The notes: generated by a model from the sequence alone, not told the origin. DNA of 64,000 bases from a bacterium (GCA_030824575.1 JAVBXL010000023.1:1-64000), one strand, 5' to 3'. Positions 46,186 through 58,205 are shown, counted from the stretch's first letter. Translations and numbers: made by a program.

Positions 46186-46266
46186 GGGTCGTCCGCGGTT
46201 CAGCGGCGCGCCTCATGCACCCGCCCCACCGGCCTTGCCGGGCTAACCCGACGAAGTCAAAGCGTG

Positions 46267-46785
46267 TTAAGGCGTTTGCGTCGGCGCGGCCTTGGGCACG
46301 GTCACCGCATCCTTGCTCGTCATCGCAACGGCGGGCGGCCCCTTCTGGATCGCCGCGGACAGCTTGCCGACCGGGGCGCAATCGCCCTTGCACAAGGCCT
46401 GCGCCTGCGCGAGCACCTCTTTGGCGCGGGCCAGCGCGCCCTTTTCGACCATCGCCTCGCCCTGCCCGGCCAGCGCGGCGACATCGGTCGGATCGAGCAG
46501 CAGCGCTTCCTTGTAGAGGCGGATCGCCTTACCCTGCAGCCCCTGCGCGCGCGCGACCTCCGCCAGTGCGATGAACGCGGCACGGTTGCGCGGATCGATC
46601 GCCAGCGCGCTTTCCAGCGCATCGTTCGCGCCTTCCAGATTGCCGGCCTTGTGCGCGGCCTCGCCCGCCTTCTGCCATTCGACCGACTGGGGGCTGATCT
46701 GGCTGTCCGGCTTCTGGCTCAGGCCCACGCTAGACACGGTGGTCAGGACGACGGCGAGCGCAATCGAAGCGGGGGTAAAACGCAT
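46267..46785 (-). CDS. Exported TPR protein
   Basis: The 172-residue protein has a signal peptide ([23 protein letters not shown]) and then three TPR-like repeats ([77 protein letters not shown]) and a Pro/Lys-rich tail. No specific function is known. It probably scaffolds periplasmic proteins. GGAG lies 7 bases before the ATG. An open frame extends upstream to 46881 into the RNA methyltransferase gene; it is not used. Confidence 0.85.
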   Translation of the reverse strand: MRFTPASIALAVVLTTVSSVGLSQKPDSQISPQSVEWQKAGEAAHKAGNLEGANDALESALAIDPRNRAAFIALAEVARAQGLQGKAIRLYKEALLLDPTDVAALAGQGEAMVEKGALARAKEVLAQAQALCKGDCAPVGKLSAAIQKGPPAVAMTSKDAVTVPKAAPTQTP

Positions 46786-46877
46786 TACTATCTCCAGCCA
46801 TGTTTCAGGCGCTGATTTCGGCCCATAGCCCACGCCCCAACTGTCGCGATTTTGCGGGCGCTTGTCCATGGCCTGTT

Positions 46878-48053
46878 TCACCCCGCCCGGCGCAGCCGCG
46901 CAAAGAAGAAGCCGTCGCTGCCGTCATGCCCCGGCGTCAACAGCCGCCCCGCGCCATGTGCCCGGCCAACGGGAATCTCGATCGGCTCGGCCGTCCATCC
47001 GGCGTTCCGCGCCAGAAAGGCATCGATCTGGCCGCGCCCTTCGCGCTCGGTCAGCGCGCAGGTGGCATAGACCAGCGCCCCACCCAGCGCCAGCAAGGGC
47101 GCCGCGAAATCGAGGATGCGGGCCTGTTCCGCGACCAGCCGATCGAGCCGCGCGGGCGTCAGCCGCCAACGCGCCTCCGGGTTGCGCCGCCAGGTGCCGG
47201 TGCCCGAACAGGGCGCATCGACCAGCACCACGTTCACCTGTGCGTTCAGGCTCTCCAGTCCGCGCCCCTCATGGCTCTGGTCCAGCAGCAACGTCTCGAT
47301 GAAAGTTGCCCCCGCCCGCGCCGCCCGCGGTTCCAGCCGCGCCAGCCGCGACCGGATCGTGTCGGCGGCGACCAACGTCCCGCGCCCCGCCATCGCGCCC
47401 GCCAGCGCCAGCGTCTTGCCGCCTGCGCCTGCACACAGGTCCACAACCGTCATGCCCGGCTGTACCCCGCACGCCGCCGCTATCCACTGGCTGCCGGCGT
47501 CCTGCACCTCGACCAGCCCGTCCTTCCACGCCACCTGCTGCTCGACCGGAAAGCCTTCGGGCAGGCGTAAGCCGTCGGGCAGGCCAGCGATCGGTGTCGC
47601 ATCGGGCAGCATAGGCGTGACCGCCTCCGGCGTCGCCTTCAACCGATTGACGCGCAAATCGACTGGCGCGCGGCCCAGCAGCGCATCTTGCTCCACTTTG
47701 TCCGCCAATAGCGGTTGCAACCAACCGGGCACCGCGCCAGCGGCCGCGCCTATCTCGCCCGGCTCGATCGGCAACGGAGCGTGAGTCGATCCATCGAACA
47801 GCGCAGCGACCTCCGGCCGCTCCAGCGCCACGCCGATCATCGCGGCACGCCCCGTCTCCGGCCGCTCCGCCGCGCGACGGATCGCGTCATAGACATGGTC
47901 GCGCACCGCCCGCCGATCCCGCGACCCGGCATAGCGCCGTTCCTTGAAATAGCGCGCGATCAACGTATCGGCCGCCGGCCCGCCATCGCGCGCCGACGCG
48001 ATGATGGCGTCCAGCAAATCGATCGCAGCCTGGATACGGGCGGAGGGTGTCAT
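46878..48053 (-). CDS. RsmB-like RNA (cytosine-5) methyltransferase
   Basis: The 391-residue protein is a NOL1/NOP2/Sun-family m5C methyltransferase. The SAM site is [15 protein letters not shown] and the two catalytic Cys-containing motifs are [16 protein letters not shown] and [11 protein letters not shown]. An N-terminal NusB-like helical region (residues 1-120) is typical of RsmB-type enzymes, which methylate C967 of 16S rRNA. Overall family assignment is firm; the exact rRNA position is inferred. Confidence 0.93.
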   Translation of the reverse strand: MTPSARIQAAIDLLDAIIASARDGGPAADTLIARYFKERRYAGSRDRRAVRDHVYDAIRRAAERPETGRAAMIGVALERPEVAALFDGSTHAPLPIEPGEIGAAAGAVPGWLQPLLADKVEQDALLGRAPVDLRVNRLKATPEAVTPMLPDATPIAGLPDGLRLPEGFPVEQQVAWKDGLVEVQDAGSQWIAAACGVQPGMTVVDLCAGAGGKTLALAGAMAGRGTLVAADTIRSRLARLEPRAARAGATFIETLLLDQSHEGRGLESLNAQVNVVLVDAPCSGTGTWRRNPEARWRLTPARLDRLVAEQARILDFAAPLLALGGALVYATCALTEREGRGQIDAFLARNAGWTAEPIEIPVGRAHGAGRLLTPGHDGSDGFFFARLRRAG

Positions 48054-48060
48054 CTTATCC

Positions 48061-48166
48061 TTCCCCCCTCCCTTCCAGGGAGGGGTCGGGGGTGGGTGGC
48101 GAGCGAAGCGATCCTCCTTCGGAGGCCACCCACCCCTAACCCCTCCCTTAAAAGGGAGGGGGATTA
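48061..48166. repeat. GC-rich inverted repeat between guaB and the RsmB-like gene
   Basis: GGGGTGGGTGGC (48089-48100) pairs with GCCACCCACCCC (48125-48136), with flanking CCTCCC/GGGAGG units on both sides that can form two more hairpins. It is a typical sphingomonad intergenic element and probably also ends guaB transcription. Confidence 0.8.
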
Positions 48167-48175
48167 AGAAAAGGC

Positions 48176-49937
<1,762 letters not shown>

Positions 49938-50201
49938 CTACGCGCTCGGCTTATACATAAGCGAGCCGACGGCAGCGCCTACAAACGACAAGACAAAAAT
50001 AGTTGGCAAACCAATTATTGTAGCAATCAACAAGAGGCCGCCTTCATTATCGCGGTCGATAAAAATCAAGATCGCAAGAAAAGTCAAAGATAGCAATGCG
50101 GCTATAATTGCAGATAGCAAGACTTTCCCCCATTCCGCTGCTGAAATTAGAGAAACTAGCAACGGAACCAGTATTCCGGCGATAATCATCAACGCCTGCA
50201 T
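49938..50201 (-). CDS. Small low-GC membrane protein of unknown function
   Basis: The 87-residue protein is almost entirely hydrophobic with three predicted helices (residues 3-20, 27-48 and 55-80) and a short DRDNEG polar loop. Its GC content is about 44 percent by eye, far below neighbouring genes, and its codon use includes many A/T-ending codons. It was probably acquired by transfer or is an ORFan. I do not recognise a family. A weak ribosome site (AGGGGAG) lies just upstream of the ATG. Confidence 0.65.
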   Translation of the reverse strand: MQALMIIAGILVPLLVSLISAAEWGKVLLSAIIAALLSLTFLAILIFIDRDNEGGLLLIATIIGLPTIFVLSFVGAAVGSLMYKPSA

Positions 50202-50318
50202 GAAAAGGCTCCCCTAAATTCCTTATCATACGGACAGGTTAAATGATCCTTACCTACTGGGAAACCTGCATCTAAGCGGCAAAGAATGGTCGATTCCGGG
50301 CCTCTTAACCCCGACCAC

Positions 50319-50350
50319 AAAAAAGGAGCGCAGCCTCAGCCACGCCCCTT
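50319..50350 (-). terminator. Probable ftsH terminator
   Basis: On the minus strand a 10-pair stem (50339-50348 with 50325-50334, including G-U pairs) and a CTCA-type loop is followed by six T residues (complement of 50319-50324). It lies about 25 bases after the ftsH stop. Confidence 0.65.
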
Positions 50351-50372
50351 TTTCTCAACCCAATCGCAACCC

Positions 50373-52328
50373 TCAAGCCCCGGCAGGCGACGCCTCGCCG
50401 AACGGACCCTTGCGTTTCCGAATGCGCGGGATCGAAGAACCCGCCGCCGGGATCACCGACGGCTTGATCGTCGTGCCGTCGTCGCGGGTGATTTCGCCCT
50501 TTTCCAGCAACGCCTTGATCTCGTCGCCGCTCAGCGTCTCATATTCCAGCATCGCGTTGGCCAGCAGGTGCAACTGGTCCTCATGACCCGTCAGCAATTC
50601 CTGCGCACGGGCATAGCCCTTCTCCACCAGTCCGCGAATTTCCGCGTCGATCAGCTTGGCCGTCTCATCGGACATATGGACGCGCTGGCTCTGCGAATAG
50701 CCCAGGAACGTCTCGCCCTGCTGCTCCTCATATTGCAGCGGCCCCAGTTTGTCGGACATGCCCCATTGGGTGACCATGTCGCGCGCCAGCTTGGTCGCAT
50801 ATTGGATGTCGCTCGATGCGCCGCTCGACACCTTGTCATAGCCAAAGATGATTTCCTCGGCCACGCGACCGCCCAGGGCGACCGCCATATTCGCGTGCAT
50901 CTTGTCGCGATGGTAGGAATAGCTGTCGCGTTCGGGCAGGCGCATCACCATGCCCAGCGCACGGCCGCGCGGGATGATCGTCGCCTTGTGGATCGGATCG
51001 GACGCGGGTTCATGGACCGACACGATGGCATGGCCCGCCTCATGATAAGCGGTCATCTTCTTTTCATCGTCGGTCATGACCATCGATCGGCGTTCCGCGC
51101 CCATCATCACCCGGTCCTTGGCCGTCTCGAACTCGTCCATGGCGACCAGCCGCTTGCCACGCCGCGCCGCCGTCAGCGCCGCCTCGTTGACGAGGTTGGC
51201 CAAGTCCGCGCCGGAAAAGCCCGGCGTGCCGCGTGCGATGGTGCGCGGATTGACGTCGGGGGCCAACGGCACCTTCTTCATATGGACGGCCAAAATCTTC
51301 TCGCGCCCGTCGATGTCGGGACGGGGCACCACGACCTGACGGTCGAAGCGGCCCGGCCGCAGCAAAGCAGGGTCCAGCACGTCGGGGCGGTTGGTCGCCG
51401 CGACGATGATGATGCCCTCATTGGCCTCGAAACCGTCCATCTCGACCAGCAGCTGGTTCAGCGTCTGCTCGCGCTCGTCATTGCCATTGCCCAAGCCCGC
51501 GCCGCGATGACGGCCGACCGCATCGATTTCATCGATGAATACGATGCAGGGCGCGTTCTTCTTGGCCTGTTCGAACATGTCGCGCACGCGGCTGGCGCCG
51601 ACGCCCACGAACATTTCTACAAAGTCGGAGCCGGAAATAGTGAAGAATGGCACGCCCGCTTCGCCCGCAATGGCGCGGGCCAGCAGCGTCTTGCCGGTGC
51701 CGGGCGATCCGACCAGCAGCGCGCCCTTGGGAATCTTGCCGCCCAGGCGCGAAAATTTGGTGGGGTCTTTCAGGAACTCGACGATTTCCTGCAATTCCTC
51801 GCGCGCTTCGTCGATGCCGGCGACGTCATCGAACGTCACCTTGCCATGCTTTTCGGTCAGCAGCTTGGCCTTGGACTTGCCGAAACCCATTGCGCCGCCC
51901 GCGCCGCCGCCCTTCTGCATCTGGCGCAGCACGAAGAAGGCGATGCCCAGGATCAACAGGAAGGGCAACGACTGATAGATGAGGATCTGCCAGAAGCTGG
52001 GCTGGTCCTGCGCCTGGCCCGAATATTTGACATTATAGTCGTCGAGCAGGCCGGTCAGGCCCGGATCGTTGACCGGAACGGTGTTGAACTTCTGACCGCT
52101 CGACAGGGTGCCGCTGATCTTGTCCGGCGCAATCGCGACGTCCTTGACCTGGCCTTCCTGCACCTTGGACCGGAATTCGGAATAGGCGATGCCCGTCCCC
52201 GCGCTGGACGCGGTCCGGCTGTCGAACAGCGACACGAACATCAGCAGGGCGACGATCACGCCCGCCCAAATCATGGCGCTCTTGATCCAGGGGTTGCCCT
52301 GCGGGTCTTTTTCGTCGTTCATCATCAC
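50373..52328 (-). CDS. ftsH: ATP-dependent zinc metalloprotease FtsH
   Basis: The 651-residue inner-membrane protease has two N-terminal helices (about 18-34 and 115-135) with a periplasmic domain between. The AAA+ domain carries Walker A GSPGTGKT (207-214), Walker [12 protein letters not shown] and the second region of homology. The zinc HEAGH motif lies near residue 430. It degrades misfolded membrane proteins and regulators such as LpxC. The N-terminus has three adjacent Met codons. It follows tilS with one small gene between; the ybgF-tilS-ftsH order is typical of alphaproteobacteria. Confidence 0.98.
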   Translation of the reverse strand: MMMNDEKDPQGNPWIKSAMIWAGVIVALLMFVSLFDSRTASSAGTGIAYSEFRSKVQEGQVKDVAIAPDKISGTLSSGQKFNTVPVNDPGLTGLLDDYNVKYSGQAQDQPSFWQILIYQSLPFLLILGIAFFVLRQMQKGGGAGGAMGFGKSKAKLLTEKHGKVTFDDVAGIDEAREELQEIVEFLKDPTKFSRLGGKIPKGALLVGSPGTGKTLLARAIAGEAGVPFFTISGSDFVEMFVGVGASRVRDMFEQAKKNAPCIVFIDEIDAVGRHRGAGLGNGNDEREQTLNQLLVEMDGFEANEGIIIVAATNRPDVLDPALLRPGRFDRQVVVPRPDIDGREKILAVHMKKVPLAPDVNPRTIARGTPGFSGADLANLVNEAALTAARRGKRLVAMDEFETAKDRVMMGAERRSMVMTDDEKKMTAYHEAGHAIVSVHEPASDPIHKATIIPRGRALGMVMRLPERDSYSYHRDKMHANMAVALGGRVAEEIIFGYDKVSSGASSDIQYATKLARDMVTQWGMSDKLGPLQYEEQQGETFLGYSQSQRVHMSDETAKLIDAEIRGLVEKGYARAQELLTGHEDQLHLLANAMLEYETLSGDEIKALLEKGEITRDDGTTIKPSVIPAAGSSIPRIRKRKGPFGEASPAGA

Positions 52329-52421
52329 TCGCTTTCACCGGCCAAGATAGGGCGCGCCGACAAAAGCGCAAGCGCACGCCGCCCCGTCCTGATCGCTATT
52401 TCATGCGCCGCTCGCGATCGC

Positions 52422-52613
52422 TCAGATGCCGCCAACTAAGGTCAACGCAACATAGGCCAGCGCCAGCGCCACGCCGGCCGAAAGCCCGCACAGCAGATAG
52501 CCGACATAGAGCAACAGCGGCGGATGCGGGTGCCCCCGCTGGCGATTACGCTGCGCCGCCGAAAGAATGACACTGGCCAACAGGCCATAGGTCAGTGCCG
52601 CAAACTCCACCAT
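52422..52613 (-). CDS. Small two-helix membrane protein
   Basis: The 63-residue protein has two hydrophobic helices (residues 4-20 and 33-60) joined by a basic His/Arg/Pro loop (QRNRQRGHPHPP). CGGGGAA lies 9 bases before the ATG and its codon use fits the host. No family is recognised. It sits between tilS and ftsH on the same strand, so it may be part of that transcript, for example as a small FtsH-associated protein. That link is only positional. Confidence 0.6.
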   Translation of the reverse strand: MVEFAALTYGLLASVILSAAQRNRQRGHPHPPLLLYVGYLLCGLSAGVALALAYVALTLVGGI

Positions 52614-52743
52614 GCACCATATTCCCCGCTATAAAGGGCGCAGGATAGCCATGACGGCGGTTAAGGAAAGGCCATTGCGCCGCATCAAATCGGTAAAGCG
52701 TGGGGGTATCGCGACAATCCGTGGAACCTTTCCGTAATGATCG

Positions 52744-53706
52744 CTACGGCGTGCGTCGCGGCGGCGCGGGATGCAACGTCCACGCCGCCCCACCCTTCAG
52801 CAGCCAGCCGCCCAGACTGGCCTGCGCGCCCGCCATGGCGGCGGCGATCGCGCGATCCAGACTGTCGCCGCGGGGCGGCGCTCCCCCGGCCCGGTCCAGC
52901 ATAAGCAGCAGCAACCGGCGCAGATATTCGCGCGGCAGGTCGGTGCGCGCCAGCCGCCACCCCGCCCCATCGGCCCGTACATGCGCCGCGGCGAGCGCCG
53001 CCACGCTCCACTCGATCGCCTCGTCCGCCTCGGCCAGCGCCGCCGCGCTGCGCGCCGCCGCCTCGACGTCCAGCCAGGGCGCGTGCGCCAACGCCGCGCG
53101 CAACGCCGCCCGGTCGAAACGCGGATCGGCATTGGACGGATCATGGACATGGGGCAGCCCTTCGCCCACCGCCAGCGCCTCCAGCGCCGCCTTGCGCACG
53201 TTCAGCAGCGGGCGGATCACCCGGCCCACGCCCCCGTCCGATCGCGCCCGCACGCCGGCCAGCCCGCCGACGCCCGACCCTCGGTTCAGTCGCATCACCA
53301 TGGTTTCCAACTGGTCGTCGGCATGATGGGCGGTCATGATCCAATCAATCCCCTGCGCCGCCCGCCACCCCTCGATCAACCGATAACGCAGCGCCCGCGC
53401 CCAGGCCTGGACATTGCCCGCCACCGGCCGGTCGGGGATCAGCGTCGCATGGGCGATGCCCTGATCGGCACACCAGCGCGCCACCATGGCCGCTTCCTCC
53501 GCCGATTGCGCACGCAACTGATGATCGACCGTCACCGCCGCCACCCGCCCTGGAAAGGCACGCGCGGCCAACCATAGCAACGCCATGCTGTCCGGCCCGC
53601 CCGACACCGCGATACCGAACCGCGCCACGGACACGTCCCCGACCAGCGCCCGCGTCGCCGCGTCCAGCCGCGCTACCAGCGCGCTCGCATCTTTGGTCAG
53701 CTGCAC
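52744..53706 (-). CDS. tilS: tRNA(Ile)-lysidine synthetase
   Basis: The protein of about 320 residues has the PP-loop SGGPDSMAL (residues 35-43), then ADDQLETMVMRLNRGSG and VIRPLLNVRK, diagnostic of TilS, which converts the CAU anticodon wobble C of tRNA-Ile2 to lysidine. It is shorter than E. coli TilS, and the C-terminal domain is reduced, as in other alphaproteobacteria. The GTG at 53706 is used because upstream frame overlaps the cpoB gene body; it overlaps the cpoB stop by 10 bases and has AAGG 4 bases upstream. Confidence 0.92.
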   Translation of the reverse strand: MQLTKDASALVARLDAATRALVGDVSVARFGIAVSGGPDSMALLWLAARAFPGRVAAVTVDHQLRAQSAEEAAMVARWCADQGIAHATLIPDRPVAGNVQAWARALRYRLIEGWRAAQGIDWIMTAHHADDQLETMVMRLNRGSGVGGLAGVRARSDGGVGRVIRPLLNVRKAALEALAVGEGLPHVHDPSNADPRFDRAALRAALAHAPWLDVEAAARSAAALAEADEAIEWSVAALAAAHVRADGAGWRLARTDLPREYLRRLLLLMLDRAGGAPPRGDSLDRAIAAAMAGAQASLGGWLLKGGAAWTLHPAPPRRTP

Positions 53707-54647
53707 TTCGCCTTGGCGCGACCCGCGGTCATCATTCCGCGCAGGGTGGAGGAGAGGCTCTCGCCATAGACCTGCTCCAGCTCCTGATAAACCTTGCACG
53801 CATCGGCGGGCTTTTTAAGCTGGATCAGCGCGTCGCCCAGATAGGCCAGGCTGTCGGGCGCGCGGTCGCCGCGCGGGCGCTTCTGGTAATTTTCATAGAA
53901 GGCGACCGATGCCAGCGCCGGCTTGCCATCGTCCAGATAGGCGCGGCCCAGCAGGTTTTGCGCCTTGCTGGCCACCGGGCTGGCGCCATATTTCTCGACC
54001 GTCGTCTTCAACTGGCCCTGCGCCTCGGGGTAGAATTTGGCGTCCCACAGGCGATAGCCATAATTATAGGCGTCGCTTGCGGCGTCGCCGGTGTCGGGCC
54101 GCTCGACCGCCGCGACGGCCGCCTTGCGCGCTTCGCTTGCGACCGGCGGCGCAGCGACCGGTGCCGGCTTTGGCGTGGTGGCGGGGGCAGGCTTGGGCGC
54201 TGCGGGTCGGGGCGTGACCGGCGCAGGCGCGACCGCTACGGGCGCGGACACCGGCGGCGCTTCGGCGACGGGCGTCATGCGCGCGTCATTCTCCGCCTTA
54301 TATTTGTTGAACGCTTCCTCCAACTGGCGCAGCTTGTAGCTATTCTCTTCCACCTGGCCGGTGATCGACGCCAACTGCGATTCCAGCGCGCCCACCCGTG
54401 CCGTCAGGTCAGATATCGGCGTGCCGGACGGGCTGCCCGGCGTCACAGTCGGCGTGGCGGGACGGCTGATCTCCGCCTCGATCGGTGTGCCGGCCGGAAA
54501 CACCTTGCGCTGCACCGCGCGCATTTCCTTTTCCAGCCGGTCGACCCGCACCTCAACCGGCGCATTCTGCGCGGCGGCGGGCAGGGCCATGACAGGCAGA
54601 GCGACGGTCAGCAGGACTGCCGTTGTCGCAAGAAAGGCGTTACGCAT
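53697..54647 (-). CDS. cpoB: Tol-Pal system protein YbgF/CpoB
   Basis: The 316-residue protein has a signal peptide (MRNAFLATTAVLLTVALPVMALPAAAQ), a coiled-coil trimerisation region (about 30-105, VEVRVDRLEKEMRAVQ... and ALESQLASITGQVEEN), an Ala/Pro-rich linker and C-terminal TPRs (GDAASDAYNYGYRLWDAKFYPEAQGQL and following). CpoB coordinates outer-membrane constriction with peptidoglycan synthesis at division. tol-pal genes themselves are not in this window. GGGGA lies 6 bases before the ATG at 54647. Confidence 0.94.
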   Translation of the reverse strand: MRNAFLATTAVLLTVALPVMALPAAAQNAPVEVRVDRLEKEMRAVQRKVFPAGTPIEAEISRPATPTVTPGSPSGTPISDLTARVGALESQLASITGQVEENSYKLRQLEEAFNKYKAENDARMTPVAEAPPVSAPVAVAPAPVTPRPAAPKPAPATTPKPAPVAAPPVASEARKAAVAAVERPDTGDAASDAYNYGYRLWDAKFYPEAQGQLKTTVEKYGASPVASKAQNLLGRAYLDDGKPALASVAFYENYQKRPRGDRAPDSLAYLGDALIQLKKPADACKVYQELEQVYGESLSSTLRGMMTAGRAKAKCS

Positions 54648-54737
54648 GATGATCCCCGACTGATATTCCTGGCTCAACCATAAGGCGTTATTTCGTGCGG
54701 TAAAGCGCGACGTCGCCGATCATTTCGGCGACTTGCG

Positions 54738-55697
54738 TCAGGGCTGCGGCGCAGCGCTACTGTCGCCTGCGGGCGCAACCGGCGTGGGCGCGGCTGGCGC
54801 AGGCGTGTCGGCCGGGCCGCTTCCCTCGCTGGAGGCCGGGGCGCTCCGCCGGGGCGCGGCGCGTGGCGACGAAGCCGCCGGACGCAATGCAGGCGCAGGG
54901 GTTATCGCCGTGGCCGGGGCTGCGCCGCGCGCCAGCAGCGCTTCGGCGCTGACCGGCACGTCGGCGATGGTGCGATCGGCCGCGCCCAGCGCCGGTATCG
55001 GCTTGCCGCCGACCGTCACGTTCAGCGCCTGGGGACGCCCGGTCAGGATGGTCGGCCCCTTGGCGCCGGGCGGCAGGGTGAAGCTTTCGCCCTTCTTCAA
55101 AATGCCGTCCTTCAACCGTTCGCCGGCCTCATCGACGATCCGCAGCCAGACATCGTCGATCGCGGTGAACACCACCGGCTGCGCCGCGGGCGCAACGGGC
55201 GCGCCACCGGCGGGACGAGCGACGGCGGGCTTGGCCTGATCCTGCGCGATTTCCTCGCCGGTCGGCGGGGTCAGCAACTGGGTGCGCCAGATGGTGAAGC
55301 CGGCGATCAACACGATGACGATCAACGCCGCGGTCCAGGCCAGCGTGCGCGACGGCACCCGCGCCGGATCGACCGGCTCGAACGCTTCGTACCGCGTGCC
55401 CATGTCGCTGTTATGCACGCCATGGCGCACCTGCGCCGCGATTTCCACCTCGTCCAGATCGACCGCGCGGGCATAGGCGCGGGCGAAGCCGACGGCATAG
55501 GGGATGCCCGGCAGCGCCGCATAATCGTCGCGCTCGACCGCCTCCAGCTGCCGCACCGCGATGCGTGTGCGAGTGGCGACATCCTGTATCGAAAGGCCCC
55601 GCGCCTCCCGCGCGGCGCGCAGCTTGGCACCGGGGGTTGAAGGCTGCGCTTCCGGCGCGCTTTCCGCGCCGGTTTCGAATTCGAGTTCGTCTGCCAT
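54738..55697 (-). CDS. RodZ-like HTH membrane protein
   Basis: The 319-residue protein has an N-terminal Cro/CI-type helix-turn-helix (about 22-85, LRAAREARGLSIQDVATRT... and GIPYAVGFARAYARAVDL), one transmembrane helix (about 118-138) and a periplasmic DUF4115 domain (about 175-260, FTAIDDVWLRIVDEAG). It ends with a long Ala/Pro-rich tail. This is the RodZ layout, which links MreB to the elongation machinery and holds rod shape. It is adjacent to ptsP and divergent from nothing, so it may be part of a ptsP-rodZ transcript. Confidence 0.92.
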   Translation of the reverse strand: MADELEFETGAESAPEAQPSTPGAKLRAAREARGLSIQDVATRTRIAVRQLEAVERDDYAALPGIPYAVGFARAYARAVDLDEVEIAAQVRHGVHNSDMGTRYEAFEPVDPARVPSRTLAWTAALIVIVLIAGFTIWRTQLLTPPTGEEIAQDQAKPAVARPAGGAPVAPAAQPVVFTAIDDVWLRIVDEAGERLKDGILKKGESFTLPPGAKGPTILTGRPQALNVTVGGKPIPALGAADRTIADVPVSAEALLARGAAPATAITPAPALRPAASSPRAAPRRSAPASSEGSGPADTPAPAAPTPVAPAGDSSAAPQP

Positions 55698-55771
55698 GCT
55701 GCTCCGCGACCTGTGATGGCCGGCCTTGTCTCATTGCGGGACGGGCGTTGTCAACGCCGCGTCCGCCCATT

Positions 55772-58045
55772 TCAGCTCAGTTCGATGTTCCGTTCGACCG
55801 CCCATTGCGTCAACCGCCCGCGAATGTCGATGACCCCGCCATCCAGCAGCCCGCGCATGACGGTCCGCAACTCTTCGGCGTCGATCGCGCGGATCATCGC
55901 CTTGACCGGACCGACCGACGCCGGTGTGATCGACAGCCGCCGCACGCCCAGGCCGATCAGCGCCATCGCCTCCAGCGTGCGCCCGCCCATTTCACCGCAT
56001 ACGCCGACCGGCACCTTATAATCGTGGCAGGTCCGCACCACCCGGTCCAGAAAGCGCAGGATCGCGATGCTCAGCCAGTCGTAGCGTTCGGCCAATTTGG
56101 GATGGGCGCGGTCGGCGGCGAACAGGAACTGAGTCAGGTCGTTGGTGCCGATCGACAGGAAATCCAGCTTGGGCAGCAATATGTCCAGCACCTCGGCCAG
56201 CGCCGGCACTTCCAGCATTGCGCCATAGCGCACCGCGATCGGCAATTTCTTTTTTTGCGCATGCAGCCATTCGCGCTGATGCTCGACCAACGCGCGGGCC
56301 GCCTCATATTCCCACGGCTCCGACACCATCGGGAACATGACATGCAATATCTTGCCCGCGCTCGCCTCCAGCAACGCGCGCGCCTGCACCTTCATCAGGG
56401 CGTCGCGATCCAGCGCCAGGCGCAGCGCGCGCCAGCCCATCGCCGGATTATCCTCATGCTCGTCATCGTCGCGCTGCATATAGGGCAGCGCCTTGTCGCC
56501 GCCGATATCGACGGTGCGGAAGATGACGGGCCGGTCGCCCGCGGCATCCAGCACGTCCTTGTAAAGCCGCTGCTGCTTCTCGCGCTGCGGCAGCGTGGCC
56601 GACACCAGGAACTGGAACTCCGTGCGGAACAGGCCGATCCCGTCCGCCCCCACCAGGTCCAGCGCCTGCGCATCCTCGCGCAGGCCCGCATTGACCATCA
56701 ATTCCACCCGCTGCCCGTCCGCCGTGACGGACGGAAGGTCGCGCATGGCGACGAATTCCGCGCGACGCTTCTGCGTCACGTGCAACCGCGTCTCGAACGC
56801 TTCCTCCATGTCGGCGGTCGGCCGGATCAGCACCGAATTGGTGCCGACGTCCATCAGCACCAGGTCGCCTTCATTCACCAGATGGCGGATATCGCGCACG
56901 CGGCCCAGCACCGGCACGCCCATGGCGCGCGCGACGATGGTGACATGGGCAGTCAGCGACCCTTCCTCCAGGATCACGCCCTTCAACCGGCGCCGGTCAT
57001 ATTCCAGCAGTTCCGCTGGCCCCAGGTTGCGCGCGATCAGGATCGCGTCCTGCCGCAACCCCATCTGCGCCGCCGTGCCCAATTGCCCCGACACGATCCG
57101 CAGCAACCGGTTGGCCAGATCCTCCAGATCGTGCATCCGGTCGGACAGCAACGGATCGTCGATCTTGCGCATCCGCATCCGGGTATGCTGCTGCACTCGC
57201 TCGATCGCCGCTTCGGCCGTCAAGCCGCTATCGATCGCCTCGTTGATCCGGCGCGTCCACCCCTCGTCATAGGCGAACATCTTGTAGGTTTCGAGCACCT
57301 CCTGATGCTCGCCCTCCATCCCGAACTCCGCCGCGCCGGTCATCCGGTCGATCTGTTCGCGCATCTTGGTGAAGGCGGACACGACCCGCTGCCGCTCGGC
57401 CTCCGTATCCTCCGCCACCGTATGTTCGATATGGACACGCGGCTGGTGGAACACGACATGCCCCCGCGCCATGCCCATCACCAGCTGCAACCCGTGCAGC
57501 ATCGTCGTGCCGGTATCCGTCACCCGCTGGTCGGTCGGCCCATCGTCGGCCAGTTCCGCATTCGCGATCAGCTCTGACATCACCATGGCGACGGTCTGGA
57601 GCGCCTCTATCTCCACTTCCTCATATTTGCGCGGGTCGGCATGTTGCACGCACAAAACCCCCAGCGCCCGCTCGCGCCGCACGATCGGCACGCCGGCAAA
57701 GCTGTGGAACAACTCCTCGCCGGTTTCGGGGCGATAGGAAAAATCCGGGTGCGACGCCGCCTCATCCAGGTTCAGCGTCTCGACATTCGTGGCGATCAGG
57801 CCGACCAGCCCTTCGCCCATCGCCATCCGCGTCACATGCACCGCCTCCTGCTTCAACCCGCGGGTGGCAAACAGTTCCAGCACGCCCTCGCGCACCAGAT
57901 AGATGGAACAGACCTCGCTCGACAGCGACTCGCCGATGATCTCCACCACCTTGTTCAGCTTGGCCTGCGCGCTGTTGCGGGCGGCCATCACCTCCTGCAG
58001 GCGGATGAGGATCTGACGGGCGGCGGCGGCGGGTGTGCTGGGCAT
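55772..58045 (-). CDS. ptsP: PTS-Ntr enzyme I (PtsP)
   Basis: The 757-residue protein has an N-terminal GAF domain (about 15-165), as in PtsP but not sugar-type enzyme I. The phospho-His lies in EEGSLTAHVTIVARAMGVPV near residue 362, followed by the PEP-binding barrel with GLFRTEFQFL, DIGGDKALPYM and the C-terminal VGVCGEMGG. It starts the nitrogen-related phosphorelay PtsP-NPr-PtsN that controls potassium, nitrogen and stress responses. No ptsH/ptsN is adjacent. Confidence 0.97.
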   Translation of the reverse strand: MPSTPAAAARQILIRLQEVMAARNSAQAKLNKVVEIIGESLSSEVCSIYLVREGVLELFATRGLKQEAVHVTRMAMGEGLVGLIATNVETLNLDEAASHPDFSYRPETGEELFHSFAGVPIVRRERALGVLCVQHADPRKYEEVEIEALQTVAMVMSELIANAELADDGPTDQRVTDTGTTMLHGLQLVMGMARGHVVFHQPRVHIEHTVAEDTEAERQRVVSAFTKMREQIDRMTGAAEFGMEGEHQEVLETYKMFAYDEGWTRRINEAIDSGLTAEAAIERVQQHTRMRMRKIDDPLLSDRMHDLEDLANRLLRIVSGQLGTAAQMGLRQDAILIARNLGPAELLEYDRRRLKGVILEEGSLTAHVTIVARAMGVPVLGRVRDIRHLVNEGDLVLMDVGTNSVLIRPTADMEEAFETRLHVTQKRRAEFVAMRDLPSVTADGQRVELMVNAGLREDAQALDLVGADGIGLFRTEFQFLVSATLPQREKQQRLYKDVLDAAGDRPVIFRTVDIGGDKALPYMQRDDDEHEDNPAMGWRALRLALDRDALMKVQARALLEASAGKILHVMFPMVSEPWEYEAARALVEHQREWLHAQKKKLPIAVRYGAMLEVPALAEVLDILLPKLDFLSIGTNDLTQFLFAADRAHPKLAERYDWLSIAILRFLDRVVRTCHDYKVPVGVCGEMGGRTLEAMALIGLGVRRLSITPASVGPVKAMIRAIDAEELRTVMRGLLDGGVIDIRGRLTQWAVERNIELS

Positions 58046-58205
58046 AATATTGCGCTATCAGATTGACGCCCGGCTTTCCAAGGCGTTTCCGTTCGCTGTG
58101 CCGGCAATAATGTTCAACGGGGCATATTTGCATGGCGGAAACATTCTGTACAATCGTCCAGCAAGTGAAGAGTCCTTCAATGGGCTTGCAGGGAGAACAG
58201 GGATC

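Noticed and set aside
44902-46815. Plus-strand open frame of 637 codons opposite the cupin and TPR genes
   Set aside because: Shadow frame; it spans two genes and their intergenic region and has no protein features.
50286-52439. Plus-strand open frame of 717 codons opposite ftsH
   Set aside because: Antisense shadow of ftsH, rich in His, Arg and Gln, without a recognisable motif.
55565-57577. Plus-strand open frame of 670 codons opposite ptsP
   Set aside because: Antisense shadow of ptsP; no motif and atypical composition.
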